Assembly (NCBI GenBank): GCA_905116865.2
Contig: CAJHNH020000224.1
Location: 1,033,657 to 1,097,656 of the forward strand
Length of the DNA: 64,000 nt
Reading direction: 5' to 3'
Source of the DNA: Candidula unifasciata
Lineage: Eukaryota > Mollusca > Gastropoda > Stylommatophora > Geomitridae
A program made the translations under genes and the position numbers. Below are positions 1 through 12,100 of this stretch, in pieces. How positions within the stretch are numbered: position 1 is the stretch's first letter; each line of letters opens with the position of its first letter. The notes under the pieces were generated by a model. That model saw only the letters and a list, made by a program, of their open reading frames with translations. It did not search any database and had not been told where the DNA came from.

Positions 1-32
1 CAGAATGGAGAAGTTTTTCCTGCTTTTTATCT

Positions 33-122
33 CCCAATGGAGAATAGGCTTTAAAAAACTACCCAGTGGAGACTTGGTTTTCAATAATTACCCAATAGAG
101 ACTAGGCTTTCAAAAACAAACA
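33..122. repeat. 29-bp degenerate tandem repeat
   Basis: About three units of roughly 29 bp, each starting CCCARTRGAGA and ending in an A/T-rich stretch. A fourth, more diverged unit seems to precede them at the window edge, so the array may continue outside the window. Confidence 0.6.
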
Positions 123-270
123 AAAAACAAAAAAAAACATTTTAAGATTGTTCAAAAGACCCAGATTCGTATCCTCAGTAAGTTTTAGAATTTTTTATTT
201 CTTGGCACAAAAAATAAATGCCAGCCAGCCAAGTCCGTCGCTACTGCTCTAACCCCAAGCAGCTTTATTT

Positions 271-334
271 CTCAGGTTCAAAACTACCCCCCCCCTTCCC
301 ACCCCCTGAACTCTTCCCCCCCCCCCCCCCCCCC
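271..334. repeat. Poly(C) tracts
   Basis: C-rich stretch with an uninterrupted run of about 18 C near its right end. Similar C or G runs recur at 6036, 11114, 13158, 47267, 53832, 55667, 56111 and 62208. Runs this long are prone to length error in sequencing. Confidence 0.8.
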
Positions 335-429
335 ATCCTACATTGTTCTAAAAAGTGGTAAACAGTCTGAAGGGTGGTCACGATTGGTCAGATTTTGCAG
401 CTAAAGTTTCTAAGATCATACGGTTGCGT

Positions 430-510
430 GTAGGGTTTGGGTTAGGGTTACGGTTAGTGTTACGGATAGGGGTAGGGTTAGGGTTAGGGGTAGGGTTAGG
501 GGTAGGGTTA
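430..510 (+). repeat. Interstitial telomere-like repeats
   Basis: Degenerate run of GGGTTA, GGGGTA and related hexamers. TTAGGG is the telomere repeat of most animals. Here the run lies inside an inverted-repeat arm of a transposon-like unit and is not terminal, so it is not evidence of a chromosome end. Confidence 0.75.
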
Positions 511-565
511 GATGTGACAATTTTGACGTTGGAGTTCCAAATACTGGCCGACAATCTGATGCTAC

Positions 566-750
566 TTCTTCCGACGAAAGTATCAGCGCGGTCGCACCCG
601 TCACGGTCGTTGGGTCGTAGGGCTAGTAGAGCGTCAGACTGGCCATTGCTACTTGGAGCTTGTGCGAAGACGAGATGCGGCGACATTGGAGAGGATCATA
701 ACAGATCACGTCCTGCCGGAAACGACCATCGTGACTGACGCTTGGCGAGG
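566..750 (+). pseudogene. Fragment of Merlin/ISXO2-type (IS1016-like) DDE transposase
   Basis: Translation in the frame of codon 611 (TGG) reads YFRRKYQRGRTRHGRW, then a WVVGLVERQTG stretch, then LELVRRRDAATLERII, ITDHVLPETT and IVTDAWRG. This order (RKY.RGR, W-V-G-ER, RDAATL..II, HVLPGTTI-TD-W) matches the ISXO2-like transposase domain used by Merlin elements. It includes one catalytic Asp in TDAW. The N-terminal part is missing, a stop lies just upstream (557-559), and the frame runs into the inverted arm, so about 60 residues remain of a usually much longer protein. The product is not functional. Confidence 0.65.
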
Positions 751-810
751 CTCTCCTACGTCAAAATTGTCACATCTAACCCTACCCCTAACCCACACCC
801 TACCCAACCC

Positions 811-978
811 TACACGCAACCGTTTGATGATAGGTAACCCTACACGCAACCGTATGATGACTACGCAACCCTTCACGCAACCGTATGATGCCTACGCAAC
901 CCTACACGCAACCGTATTGACTACGCTTCTCTACAAGCAACCGTACGCAACCCTACACGCAACCGTATGATGATAGGT
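811..978 (+). repeat. 31-bp tandem repeat in the right arm
   Basis: About five copies of a unit starting AACCCTACACGCAACCGT followed by ATGATGACTACGC or ATGATGATAGGT. It is the amplified outer end of the inverted arm, whose single complementary copy lies at 415-436. Confidence 0.75.
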
Positions 979-1947
979 AAGTATGTCATTTGATTCGTGA
1001 CTTTTCCGCTCCCTGTTTGCAATGCGGCCAAGGGAGATAACTCCCACTAAGCCGAACTAAGCCGTCCAGCTACCGTCCGGTATTGAAAGAAGAGCCAAGA
1101 AACCTATTTTTTCCTGACCAAGCTCAGAAACTGGCGTGGTGTGCAAATACTGGAGCTTTACATCTGCTGAAAGGCATGGTGACCCACACAAAGTCAGTAA
1201 ACTGAGGGAGACCTGTAAACATGCGATATTAAGAATTAGAACGACTAAGTCAAAGGGGAGGCTGCAGATAAAAAAGACAGGCATAATCTATGTTAACCTG
1301 TTCCTCTTCCGAATTTTATATAAAGTAGTCTGACATCTAAAGTAGACTTGATCCATAGTGTAAATAAAACTAAAGTTCTACTTTGTACAGTCAACGACAG
1401 AAACACTAGTTAGCAATATAGTACCCTATCTGACGTCTGTGAGAGACTTCTTTTATGGATCGTCTTGTCTCTGGCCGCTCTCCACGGTTGAAATTCAGAA
1501 ACTCAGCAGACAAAAATGGAGGGTGACTTCCCCCTGGGAGACAAGTCGCAGGTTTGTGTTTATGATTTTGGTTGTTGGAACAAACTAAACTGCTGGAAAC
1601 ATGGACTTACCGATGTTATTATTAGAAGAAACTGATATAAGAGTACTGCAATTGTAAAATACGATGCTGAAGATACACATTTTAGTTCAGAATATTGGAT
1701 AAACACAGAAAGTGTAGAAATTACTCTCTTTCTATGTTGAGCTACCTGTCGTCGATAATATACATTAGTTACTAAACTGTTTACAAAATCAGTACTTTCT
1801 TTGAGTTTACACTGAATGAAAGTAACTTCTTTTTATCGACGTTAAGGATATGGCCCTGCCCTGTTCTAAGCTTAGCCATATGTATAATCTTATTATTTCT
1901 GTGTAATTCACCGTAGCCGTAATTCTACTCTTAATGAAGTTTATGAA
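979..1947. other. Intergenic DNA, no feature recognised
   Basis: Moderately A/T-rich sequence with short open frames only. At 1516 an ATG opens a 12-codon frame ending at a possible donor (CAG then GTTTGT), but no matching downstream exon was found. Nothing here can be assigned. Confidence 0.5.
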
Positions 1948-2132
1948 GAATGTTCACCGGCTGCAAACTTTGGCGGAAAGTAAATTATAAATGTGAACAC
2001 TTCTGGACTTTGGTTTTGTTCCAGAACCTGGGTGTTGCGTGCACATCCGTTTTACTTATTTGTATACAGATTGTTAACTCTTTGCCTTTCATGCAGATTT
2101 CGAAGGAAGCTTCCAGCTAGTCGACTCTTACT
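1948..2132 (-). mobile_element. SINE-I copy, truncated and diverged
   Basis: Antisense to the window. It shares GTTCACCGGCTG, TTGTTCCAGAAC and GTCGACTCTTAC with the other SINE-I copies (best copy 47811-48088). Its 5' end is missing. Confidence 0.6.
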
Positions 2133-3129
2133 TACCGGGATCTATTTAACTCTAATTCAGTTCAGTAATTGAATTGAATTAACAATTAACCCTTTGGAGA
2201 CAGAGCCTTCATCATCATGAGAGGATTCTTTTCATTTCACAATTATAAAAAATTAAGTGTTTAATTAAGAGAGAGATATATTATAATTATACATACATAC
2301 ATATATAATATATATTAGAAATTGAATGAACTAACACAATCTTAATAATCACAATGACATCTCAACATTTATTCAAATTAGCTATTGAATTTGCATTTTT
2401 ATAACGTTTTGCATGCATTTTTAAAAATTAGGACAAACATGACTAAACTGAACAATTTGGCTAATGATTTTGATTAATGAAGCCTGAATAAGTCTTAGTC
2501 TTAGCACTTGTCTTGTGTTTTGGGAAGCAAGGCCCATGTAGGTCCTCCAGACACCTCTGGCATATGGTTGTGCTCCTTTTCCTGCCACATTTTGGTTGCT
2601 ATGGTGCAAAAGTGCTTTTCGCCATAGTTGGACATGGGTAACTCCTCTTCCCCCCCCCCTCCCTCCCCCCCCCAGTATAAAATTACCGAACACAGCAAAC
2701 TTTCATGAAAGCCATCATTGAGTAGCCCATGTGTGCAAAAAATGAAAGAAGCAATCTGATTGGCTGGTGAGAAAACTTGCCAGCCAATCTTAAGGCTTGT
2801 ATTATGGGGCCAACAGATCGGCCCAGATGTCTTTTTGGCTATTTTACTGTTTGGCTGATAGATCGGCCACATCATCTCCGGAGTGTTCACCAGTATAGCC
2901 AGGAGTATATATGTAACTTGTGGTTAGTGAAGTGAATTTAAGAAAAGTTTTTGTTACATAAGACCGTAACCAGAATAGTTAAATAGATCTTGAAAAAAAT
3001 GTAACCCAACAGTAGCTAGTGCAGCGAAGACGGGGAAAAAGACATTGATGACATAAATTGCATATAACATTATGTTGATCATTGATTTTTAAACATTCGT
3101 ATATGACAGGGCAGGTGTGATCAGGACCC
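2133..3129. other. Intergenic DNA with A/T-rich and C-rich tracts
   Basis: Contains a TATA/ATACAT-rich stretch at 2270-2330 and a C-rich tract at 2650-2673. No conserved coding signal or named repeat was recognised. Confidence 0.4.
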
Positions 3130-3375
3130 TTTGGGAATAAGTAATGGACTCAGAAGAGAAATAAGATTACTGTGGCCTGGAGAGAACAAGGCACCTGGGT
3201 GTAACCAGAGGGTCTGGCTGGCTCACTACACTCAGAGGAAAGGCTAGACAGACATATAACCAGACTACGACCGGTACTATTTGTGTTGGAACTCTCCGCT
3301 GGCTGCTAAAGATGAGGACGGAGAGCATATGGGAATGCTATGAGTGCTGTAATGTCAATTCTTGATTCAACTCAA
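3130..3375 (+). mobile_element. Truncated 3' end of the Nimb-like LINE family
   Basis: Collinear with the reverse complement of 48246-48480. Shared blocks are CTCAGAGGAAAGGC, CGCTGGCTGCT.AAGATG, GGACGGAG, TATGGGAAT, GAGTGCTGT.ATGTCA.TTCTTGA and the terminal TCAA/ATCAA tail. It is therefore a 5'-truncated copy of the larger element. The open frame starting at 3340 begins in this tail and is not a gene. Confidence 0.6.
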
Positions 3376-3867
3376 ATCAGCTCAGCTTTTGAACATTCTA
3401 ATTATGATATTAGACTGCTGATGATTAGTGTTACGAGAATTCCTAAAGATTTCTTCAGAGGTAGGGAAACTGATCTCGTAGAAAATAGAAAAGAGGAAAC
3501 CGTTGGTAAATTTATGGGATTTAAATTGCCGATACAGGTAAGCCTGTTCATGACAGTAGTGTAGTAAAATGAAGATTAAACAAGATGAATTAAACATTGT
3601 TGCATTTATTTATGGATGAAGTGACAACGTAGATGCTTTCCTTTCTTAATCAAATTTTGTTTTCAAGTATTATTTTTAATGTTCTGTTTGCGAAATCTTT
3701 CTTGTACTAACATTTGGTTGGATTTATTTTTTGTTACTTACTAATTTTTTTTACATTTCAAATAAATAGTTGATAGGATGTTGGCTTCAGTGTACTGCAA
3801 AGAGTAACAAATGAGAACCAACTACAAAGTTTTCCAACCTGTATTCTAATATTTAATTATTATATAA

Positions 3868-4091
3868 GGTTAGTTGTGTATCCTTTACAGGACGTTGCAG
3901 AACCAACCCCAACAGCCCCTGGCTGTTGTGTGGTTTTTCTAGGCAAATTAACATCCAGTGGTTTGCCATTGCTTTCTGGACAGTCGGCTTTCTTGATACC
4001 ACTGTCGAAACCAACGAAAGGCACATGGCCTGCAGCTGGGATCAAACCCGGCATTACGAAGCATTTTCATCGACTTAGCCACAGAGCCGAC
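3868..4091 (-). mobile_element. SINE-III, tRNA-derived, with 13-bp target-site duplication
   Basis: Flanked by perfect direct repeats AATTATTATATAA at 3855-3867 and 4092-4104, the hallmark of target-primed insertion. Read on the minus strand, the head has an A-box-like GTGGCTAAGTCG and a B-box-like GGGTTTGATCCC, as in tRNA-derived SINEs. The body contains GGCAAACCACTG and GGGGTTGGTTCTGCAAC. A second copy, in the opposite orientation, lies at about 21930-22140. It sits just upstream of the first MFAP1 coding exon. Confidence 0.8.
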
Positions 4092-4231
4092 AATTATTAT
4101 ATAAAGAGACACAAATAATGTGTAATGATTGTATCATAATTTCTTGCAGGTTTTATTGCAGTAGTACGTGTCCAGGAAAATCAACAAGTAGATTAATTTT
4201 TTAAAGAAAAGGAAACAGTGTGACCGGCACA

Positions 4232-6062
4232 ATGGCGGCAAAAGGAAAAGTGCCGATCATGTCTACGGCAGGTGCTATACCTGTCAGGAATGAAAAAGGT
4301 AACTGTCGTTAATTGTTGATACTTTTTATGCTCAACTTTGTTGGTCATCATTATGTTGCAGGTCCATGTGGAATGTTTGTTTCTGTAAGAATTTATGTTT
4401 TTGCCATGACCTGTCAGAATTTGGACCAAGCTGCTTGAGGGTGGATCTAGCTGTTGCCCTAGCTGTTTAAGGGTGGATCTAGCTGTTTTAGGGTGGATCT
4501 AGTTGTTTGAGGGTGGATCTAGTTGTTTAAGGATGAGAGCGGATCTAGTCGTTTAAGGGTGGATCTAACTTTAGGTGTGGACATAACTGTTTCAGGGGGC
4601 ATCTAGCTGTTTAAGGGTGGATCTAGCTGTTTGAGGGTGGATCTAGCTGTTTGAGGGCGGATCTAGCTGTTTGAGGATGAATATAGCTGTTTGAGGGTGA
4701 ATCTTGCTTTTTTGAAGGTTGATCTAGCTGTTTGAGGGTGGATCTAGCTGTTTGAGGGTGGATCTAGTCATTTAAGAGTAGATCTAGCTGTTTAAGGGTG
4801 GACCTAGTTGTTTTAGAATCTAGCTGTTTGAGGATGGATCTAGTTGTTTGAGGGTGGATCTGGTTGTTAAAGGGTTTACCTAGTTGTTTAAGGGTGGATC
4901 TAGCTGTTTAAGGGTGGACCTATTTGTTTTAGGACCTTTGTCCACCTGGGAATAATTAGGACGCAGCAGCAGAAGAAGAAGAATATGATGATAGTTATGA
5001 CACAGATGTGTTTTCTAAATAAACTATTTCAGTGATTAAAATTGTGAAAATATTTCTTTCTGAGATATGCTGCTGTTTATGAGCCAGTTTTGTGAGTGTT
5101 CAAATAATTGTTGATGCATATCGCTTCTTTACTGGCTAGGATTCTGTCTGTTTCCTCTACAAGTTTTCGTCATTTGCTTGTCGGCTGCCTTTAGCACAGT
5201 GCAGAAAGGGAGTAAAAGGTAATAGACAGAATATACCGTCAAAGTAGTTCCATTGAAAACCTGCGTCATGAATGCTGATAGACTGCAAATGTTGGGTACA
5301 TATAAAGAATAGTAAACAGAGACAAAAACTACATACACAAGAGAGCTAGATGGTTATAGACATGAGATAGAGCAAGAAGATTGTGGAGAGATCATATACA
5401 GGCAGACCTACAAGAATTTGGAGCAACCAGCTGGAAAGAGAAGGCCAGTCATGGGCATGAAGGAATGAAATCTGCAGCAATGGACCTCGGGGGCTTGCAA
5501 TGCTGAAGAAGTTAACACTGAAGTAGTAGTCGCACAATTTCAGGTATGCATTCCTGTTTCTAATATTTCGTGCTCTGTTTGTCATTTCACAGGTGAACTG
5601 ACTATGGAGAAGGTGAAGGTCACAAGATACATGAGAGGTCAGAGGCCAGAATTTGCCCCTGAGAGCAGCAGTGATGAAGAGGAAGAGGTAGAAGTAACAA
5701 CAGGCTTCCAGAACCGAATCAGATCCACTCAGGTTGAGGACAAGAAAGAAGAGGAAGAGGAAACTGAAAAAGAGGCCCAGGAAGTACAAGATCGTCGGTT
5801 ACGGAGACTTCAACAGCGAGAGCAGCCTGAGGATAGTGACAATGAGGATGACAGGTGAGTGGCTTTCTCTTGATAATCATCATTATCATCCAGGGTTGTG
5901 AGTTAGACTGGTTCTTTTTGCCTTAGCTTCAGCTTCAACATTCTAGCAGTCATTAACAAGGGTAGTGTACAGACTTAGAGTGAGTTGGTGCTGCAACATT
6001 CTAGCAGTCATGAATAAGTGTACATGACTCTTCTTCCCCCCCCCCCCCCCCCCCCCCCCCCC

Positions 6063-6112
<50 letters not shown>

Positions 6113-9100
6113 ACCACTCAACACAGTTCATGGCATTTTGTTCACTTGAACAAAATGCCTAGTTATGTTATAACAATTGTTATATCACACACGCCACAAT
6201 ATCTGGTTTAAGAATGGAGATGAAGGCAGTCACTGCAGCCTTATGCAGCTCCTGACAGAGTGTGGACTACCATGTAAATATTCTGTGATAGAAATAGTTG
6301 AATGTGCTTGGTATGTTGTGCTATTTTAAACTTATAACTGTTGTCGTCAGGGTCGCTCGTCACCGCCGTGAGGTTGTGGAACCAGAAGTGCTTGCAGAAG
6401 GATCTGATGAGGATGGTGATGATGACAAACCTGTGAGGAGGAGGAGGCCAGAAGACAGTGATGAGGGAGATGAAGACGAGGAAGAGGAGGAGGAATTGGA
6501 TGAAGAGGTTTTTCCCTTATTTCTTTTATATTCTACTCTCTTATTTTCATATGTAAAATATGAATAGTTTTAACTATGTACATCTGTGTGGACTGCTACA
6601 GTCGCTTGACTATGATATCATTGCATTAATCTAGAAGAAGATGGGTTCTAGAAGTCAGTGACAGCCTAAGACATCACAACACACCAAGAAAACCAGTGTG
6701 CCATAAGCTTGGGTATATTCTTCTGTTAAACTGCAATGGTTATTGTCCTTACCTGCAGTTTGAGGTTTTGAACAACGGATCAACATCATGGCACACGGGT
6801 GTCACCAATAAGTGCTCTGTTCTTCTTCTGTCTAAGGTCTGGGTCCAAAGAAGCTATGCACAGGCTCTGTAGCACCGGCGAGGATCCTGAAATACATTAT
6901 GGTAGATTTTTAACTGCAAATTTTGCCTGGGCAGCGCTGTTAGGCTACTCTTTTCAATTTCCAACTGCCAAGGGATTTTTTTACGTTCGCAACAGTGCAC
7001 ATGGGCATCCAATCTCACTACCCAGAAACCATAGGGAATTACTAGAAGTCCAAGTCCAAATGAAATAATCCCAGCCCAGTACCAGGGATTGAACCCAGAA
7101 CCTCTAGCACTCGCACGGACACTATGCCTCGAGACCACGCAGCCCCCTCGGGGGAATGTCCTTACCTGCATAGGACTACAGTTAACTCCTGGCTGGTGTC
7201 ATCAATATGGGTGCTCTAGTTATAACTTTCTGGGAGGTTGAACAGGATAGGTGGGATCTGCCGTCCAGATGGAGATTTATTAGGATAGTTTGATAAACCT
7301 TGAGATAGTAGCCCAGAGGGGTTAGACTGATGGATCGATGAGTGCTTGGTGGCACACAGCAGATGTTGATGACAGAAAGCACACAAGAATATACCAGTCA
7401 TGGGTGGGTGTCAGAGGACAGTGGATCTGCAGTCATAATAGACATACAGTGATATACCAGACATGAACAGTTGGGAGAGGTGTTTTTAGAAGTTGTAGTA
7501 CTAGCAGCAGCGGCATAGATAGTAGTTGTAATAGAAGTCATACGGTGATATACCAGACATGAACAGTTGGGAGAGGTGTTTATAGAAGTTGTAGTACTAG
7601 TAGCAGCGGCATAGATAGTAGTTGTAATAGTAGTAGTAGTTGTTACTATAGTAGCTGTAGTTCTAAAAGTGGTAGAAGTAGCAAAGTAATAGTAGTAGTA
7701 ATAGTGGAGCAGTAGTGGCAGTCGTCATCATCATGTGCCATGCTGATAAGCCATGTCACATGGATCAGGTCAGTGTTCTTGTCTCACCCCCATCCATATA
7801 TTTATTTCTTGGCCTCCCCTGACTCTTTGTCCAGCAATCTTGCCAGATATTTACCACGTTCTTGAGTCCATTCCTTCTCATAACATGTGCGAACAACTGT
7901 TTACATCTAATTCTTCTGATCAGTTTACAGCTTTTCTTTTTTTTCTATCATTCAGTGATATTCTTTGCATTCCTCTTTTACACACGCACACACAAAAACC
8001 ACATCTCACTGCCATTAAATATTTCTCTCTTCCTTCCTTTCCAAACCCCAGTGGAACATAGGAGCTCGACCAACTCACGCCAGGTTGTTCTATCCTTCAC
8101 TGTTGCATGCAGAGCTTCCCCCCATGTTGGCCCCGTCTGTTTAACTTCACTCTCTAGCTCCAGTCTCCATGTATTTTTTTTAGCTTTCCTTCATTTCTAT
8201 GCCTAAATATTTCTCAGCGGCTGCTTATTGTCCAGATCTCACGTGCCAGGTTCTAAATGCACTGTAACACTCTTTCCTCTATGGTGTAACACAGGTTCTA
8301 AACGCAGTGTGACACTTTCCTGCATGGTATAACACAAGTTCTAAAAGCACTGTAACACTCTTTCCTCTATGGTGTAACACAGGTTCTAAAAGCACTGTAA
8401 CACTCTTTCCTCCATGGTGTAACACAGGTTCTAAAAGCACTGTAACACTCTTTCCTCTATGGTGTAACACAGGTTCTAAAAGCACTGTAACACTCTTTCC
8501 TCTATGGTATAACACAGGTTCTAAAAGCACTGTGACACTTTCCTCCATGGTATAACACAGGTTCTTAAAGCACTGTAACACTCTTTCCTCCATGGTGTAA
8601 CACAGGTTCTAAAAGCACTGTAACACTCTTTCCTCTATGGTATAACACAGGTTCTAAAAGCACTGTAACACTCTTTCCTCCATGGTGTAACACAGGTTCT
8701 AAAAGCACTGTAACACTCTTTCCTCCATGGTATAACACAGGTTCTAAAAGCTCTGTAACACTCTTTCCTCCATGGTATAACACAGGTTCTAAAAGCACTG
8801 TAACACTCTTTCCTCAATGGTTTAACACAGGTTCTAAAAGCACTGTAACACTCTCTCCTCTGTGGTATAACAGTAGTAGTAACTGCAAAATTAGTAGTAA
8901 AGATAGTCTGTGGTAGGTATGGAGCTATATCAGAAGTAGTGCTGTCATCACTATTGCAGTTTATGTATAATAATAGTCAGGGCCGGTCGTACTTAGGCAG
9001 TTCAACATGTCCAGCTGCACAGGGCAGAACATTTCCACAAGCTATAGTTTGGTAGTGTGTAAACGAAAAGCAGTGCTGTAGTTTAGCTGAGGAAAAAGGG

Positions 9101-12100
9101 GGCATAACATAAATCATTGTACAGGGAACCAGGGCAACCCAGGGTTCTGCTGGGAAGACAATATCCGACAGTCCTTGACTGAAAGAAGACTGGAAAGTCA
9201 AAAAGAAAACCGCTGACAGAGAAGTCTGGTGATCTCTCTGGCAAATCTCTACACCCCAAGGTAGAAACGAAGCGACTAAGTCAGTTGTACAGGGATGTCA
9301 TACGTCCTAAATTAAGACCTGATACAGGTAGCAGCAGCCAGTTTGTGCCGTAACTGTAACTCAGTCTTCCAGTGCTGCGATTGTTGCAGTCTCTCATAAA
9401 ATCTGTTTACTTTGTTACAGGAAATTGAAAAACGCAGAGCCCAGAGAAGGTTGAAGCTGACAGAGCAAAAAGATGAAGAGGTGAGTGATAGATAAGTCTT
9501 GTGTTTTTTTTTTTAGTTGGTGCTGTAGTGGTAATCTGCTTTCTTATTTACTAAGTAGAATTGGTGGTGTAGTGGCTAGACACTCGCCTGTGGATCAGAA
9601 GGTCGTGGGTTCAGGTCTTGATGGAGCCGGACTTTTAAAAAAAATTCCTCAAGTCGACCTAGACTTAAATGGGTACCAGGTAAAGTCGGCTGGCGTGATG
9701 TTGACTACATCACAAATCGAGTGCCAGTAGGTCTATAAAATATATGTCTAGTCCTATGTGCCCAATACGCCCAAAGGCGCAGAAAAGGGTCCTTTACCTT
9801 TTACATACTTTACTTTGTGGTGGTAATCCTGTCTGTTCACAACCCTTTATCTCGTATACTATCGTATACTTTCTGATACAGGTGTATTGGGTCATGTAGA
9901 AATGTATGTATGAATGGTTGTCATTCTTTCTTTATGTCACTCCTCTTCTAGGCAGCCAGACTGTAGATAGAGATGTAAAGTTGTTATTGTTGTTGCAAGC
10001 TTTCTCTTCTTCTTATTCTTTTTTAATTCAGTATTTTTATTTACGATGTTGATTGCATTGTGCCTGTTTACATCTGGGCTAAAGTTTTGCAACTTTCAGC
10101 TGCTACATCCAACTACTCAAGTCGCAAGCTCTTTCATAAAGGGTTGTTTCCTCTGTACACACAAAAAACCTGGATAACTTGCTTCTGTCTAGGTAAATAG
10201 GTAGTACACTCATTCCCTGCATCTTCCTGAGTTACACCTGGGGTGTGCAAGATGCGGGTGTTGTTGAACTCTGATCTTCATGGCATTTTGCTGTGAATCT
10301 CATACCATCTTACAGCTTGCGAATTGAGCAGTCTCCGTCAGGCTTCCCTAATTGAAAGATAATAAAGGATTAGTCTCTCAGAAGTCAGACAAGTTGATGT
10401 TTCCAGGTGAGACCCTGACACTTAGTGTCTCCCAAAGAGCTGGGTGGTACACAGTAGCTAATTATTTACGTATAATTTTTCTTTACGGCCCTTGGTAGTA
10501 TATTTATGTGTGTGTTTGAGCTGCAAAAGTGCAGTGGTCAGGCTGTTGTCTGCTAGCCCAAAGATCTAAAATTAGAATCGAATAGGATTTGTATAAAATG
10601 AACTTGGCTCTAGAGTCGACTGAGCCTAAGATGTAATATGTTGTGAGAAATAAACATAATAGGCTAGATGTTTGTCGTGTCGTACGTGGGGTACCTGTGA
10701 GTCTATTACAAATATGCTTCTAGCACAACATGCTTTATGTGACACTATACAAAGCATTGTATTTATTTGTGTGCTGTTTAGATATTTTTTAAATAATTGT
10801 GTGTGATTTTATTTTTCAACATTCTTTCTTTTAATACCATACAGGAAGTCATGGATGTTGAGGAAGAAAAAAAGGAAGAGGAAGAATCAGAAGAAGAATC
10901 CTCGGAGTATGAGGAGTACTCAGACTCTGAGGAGGAAACTGGTCCAAGACTGAAGCCAGTGTTTGTAAGAAAGTAAGTGATACATTCGTGGGAGGTTGAG
11001 AAACAGTGCCATTCCTCAGTGACACTCATAGGCCACAACTAATTTACAACTGGTAATTGAGTTGACATTTTTTTCCACAGCTAATTTGTTTTTTAAATCT
11101 AAAAAACAAATGGTGGGGGGGGGGGGGGGTTGATAACCTCATCATCTTTGTCAAGTGCTTTGCAACTGCGAGTCCTGTGTGACATATAATGGAACAACAA
11201 GACATTGATGATGTTATTGATATGTTTTATTACCATTTTCATTCCCTTATTTGGTTGTGTCTGTGTGTGTTTATTTCCACTTTCTCCTTCATGAGGCTTC
11301 CAAACCAGCATTCAGTAAATTCATTTTGCCAACTGGCATATTTGACTCAGACAGTAACTTATCTTCAAACATTCAATCAAATAAATGATAGTTGTTTAAC
11401 TACAAAATGTCTTCATCACAGGAAAGACAGAATAACCGTACAAGAGAGGGAACGGGAGGAAGCCAAGGCCAAGGAGTTAGAGGCTGAGGCTAAGAGGCTG
11501 GCTGAGGAGAGAAAGAGGCAAACAATAAAGGTCAGTTCTCAATGTGCGGTCAGACTTTTGCCAGTTTACCTTCACTTTACAAGCTAAATATTTCTGATAG
11601 GAGAAATAACAAGAAGTTTCAACATTGCTGGGATGACCCTCTTGAGCCAGTGTTCGTCTCTGACTAACACGAAAACTAACACTTTTAGATGTTGATATAT
11701 TTCTGTTACAATAATACATGACATGGTTGCCACTGTGCACCTTCTGTCTGCCTCTGTCTTCATCACTCTAGTTGTGAGAACATCAATTGACAGAGTAAAA
11801 TTACTCTGCCAGTAAGTTCTGCTATGACACTGGCAGTTCAGGTTCCAGTTTGAACTGAATATCCATGATGTGCAGCCTGTATATTGGGCAGCAGTCTCGC
11901 ATGAGGTGCTCTAGACCCTGCAGAGCCTTATTTGCTGGGTATCCTTGTGGATTAGGCTCACCACCATAGAAGCAGGAGCACCCTATTTTGTGTGTGGGTG
12001 GGGGTGGTGAGTGCCCCCCCCACCACCACCACCAACTCCCCTAAGTAATTCTGACAGGAGGTTAAGCAGCCCCTTTAGCCATGTATAAAAATTCTCTGTA

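Larger units (their letters stand above)
415..978 (+). mobile_element. Merlin/ISXO2-like transposon remnant with telomere-like inverted arms
   Basis: A transposase fragment (about 566-750) lies between inverted arms. The inner arms 511-533 and 752-776 are near-perfect reverse complements (GATGTGACAATTTTGACGT on the left). Outside them the left arm is a degenerate TTAGGG/TAGGGG array and the right arm the matching CCCTAA-type array. Both arms end in the same motif, CGGTTGCGTGTAGGG on the left and its complement on the right. The right arm continues as a tandem array of that motif. I infer a short, non-autonomous or internally deleted DNA transposon. No target-site duplication was identified. 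Confidence 0.6.

Noticed and set aside
1..1000. Chromosome end, suggested by TTAGGG-like repeats
   Set aside because: The repeats are degenerate, short, inverted around a transposase fragment and followed by ordinary intergenic DNA and genes.
1516..1551. Short ATG-initiated frame (MEGDFPLGDKSQ) before a GTTTGT site
   Set aside because: The donor is weak and there is no downstream exon. The MFAP1 N-terminus is already accounted for at 4232.
3340..3564. 74-codon open frame ending near a GTAAGC donor
   Set aside because: Its start lies in the LINE 3' end, the rest matches no family I know, and no compatible partner exon is seen.
5380..5480. Possible LINE tail resembling [14 protein letters not shown]
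   Set aside because: Too short and ambiguous in frame. It cannot be separated from chance.
5346..5789. 147-codon minus-strand open frame
   Set aside because: Antisense shadow of MFAP1 exon 2 and its upstream intron.
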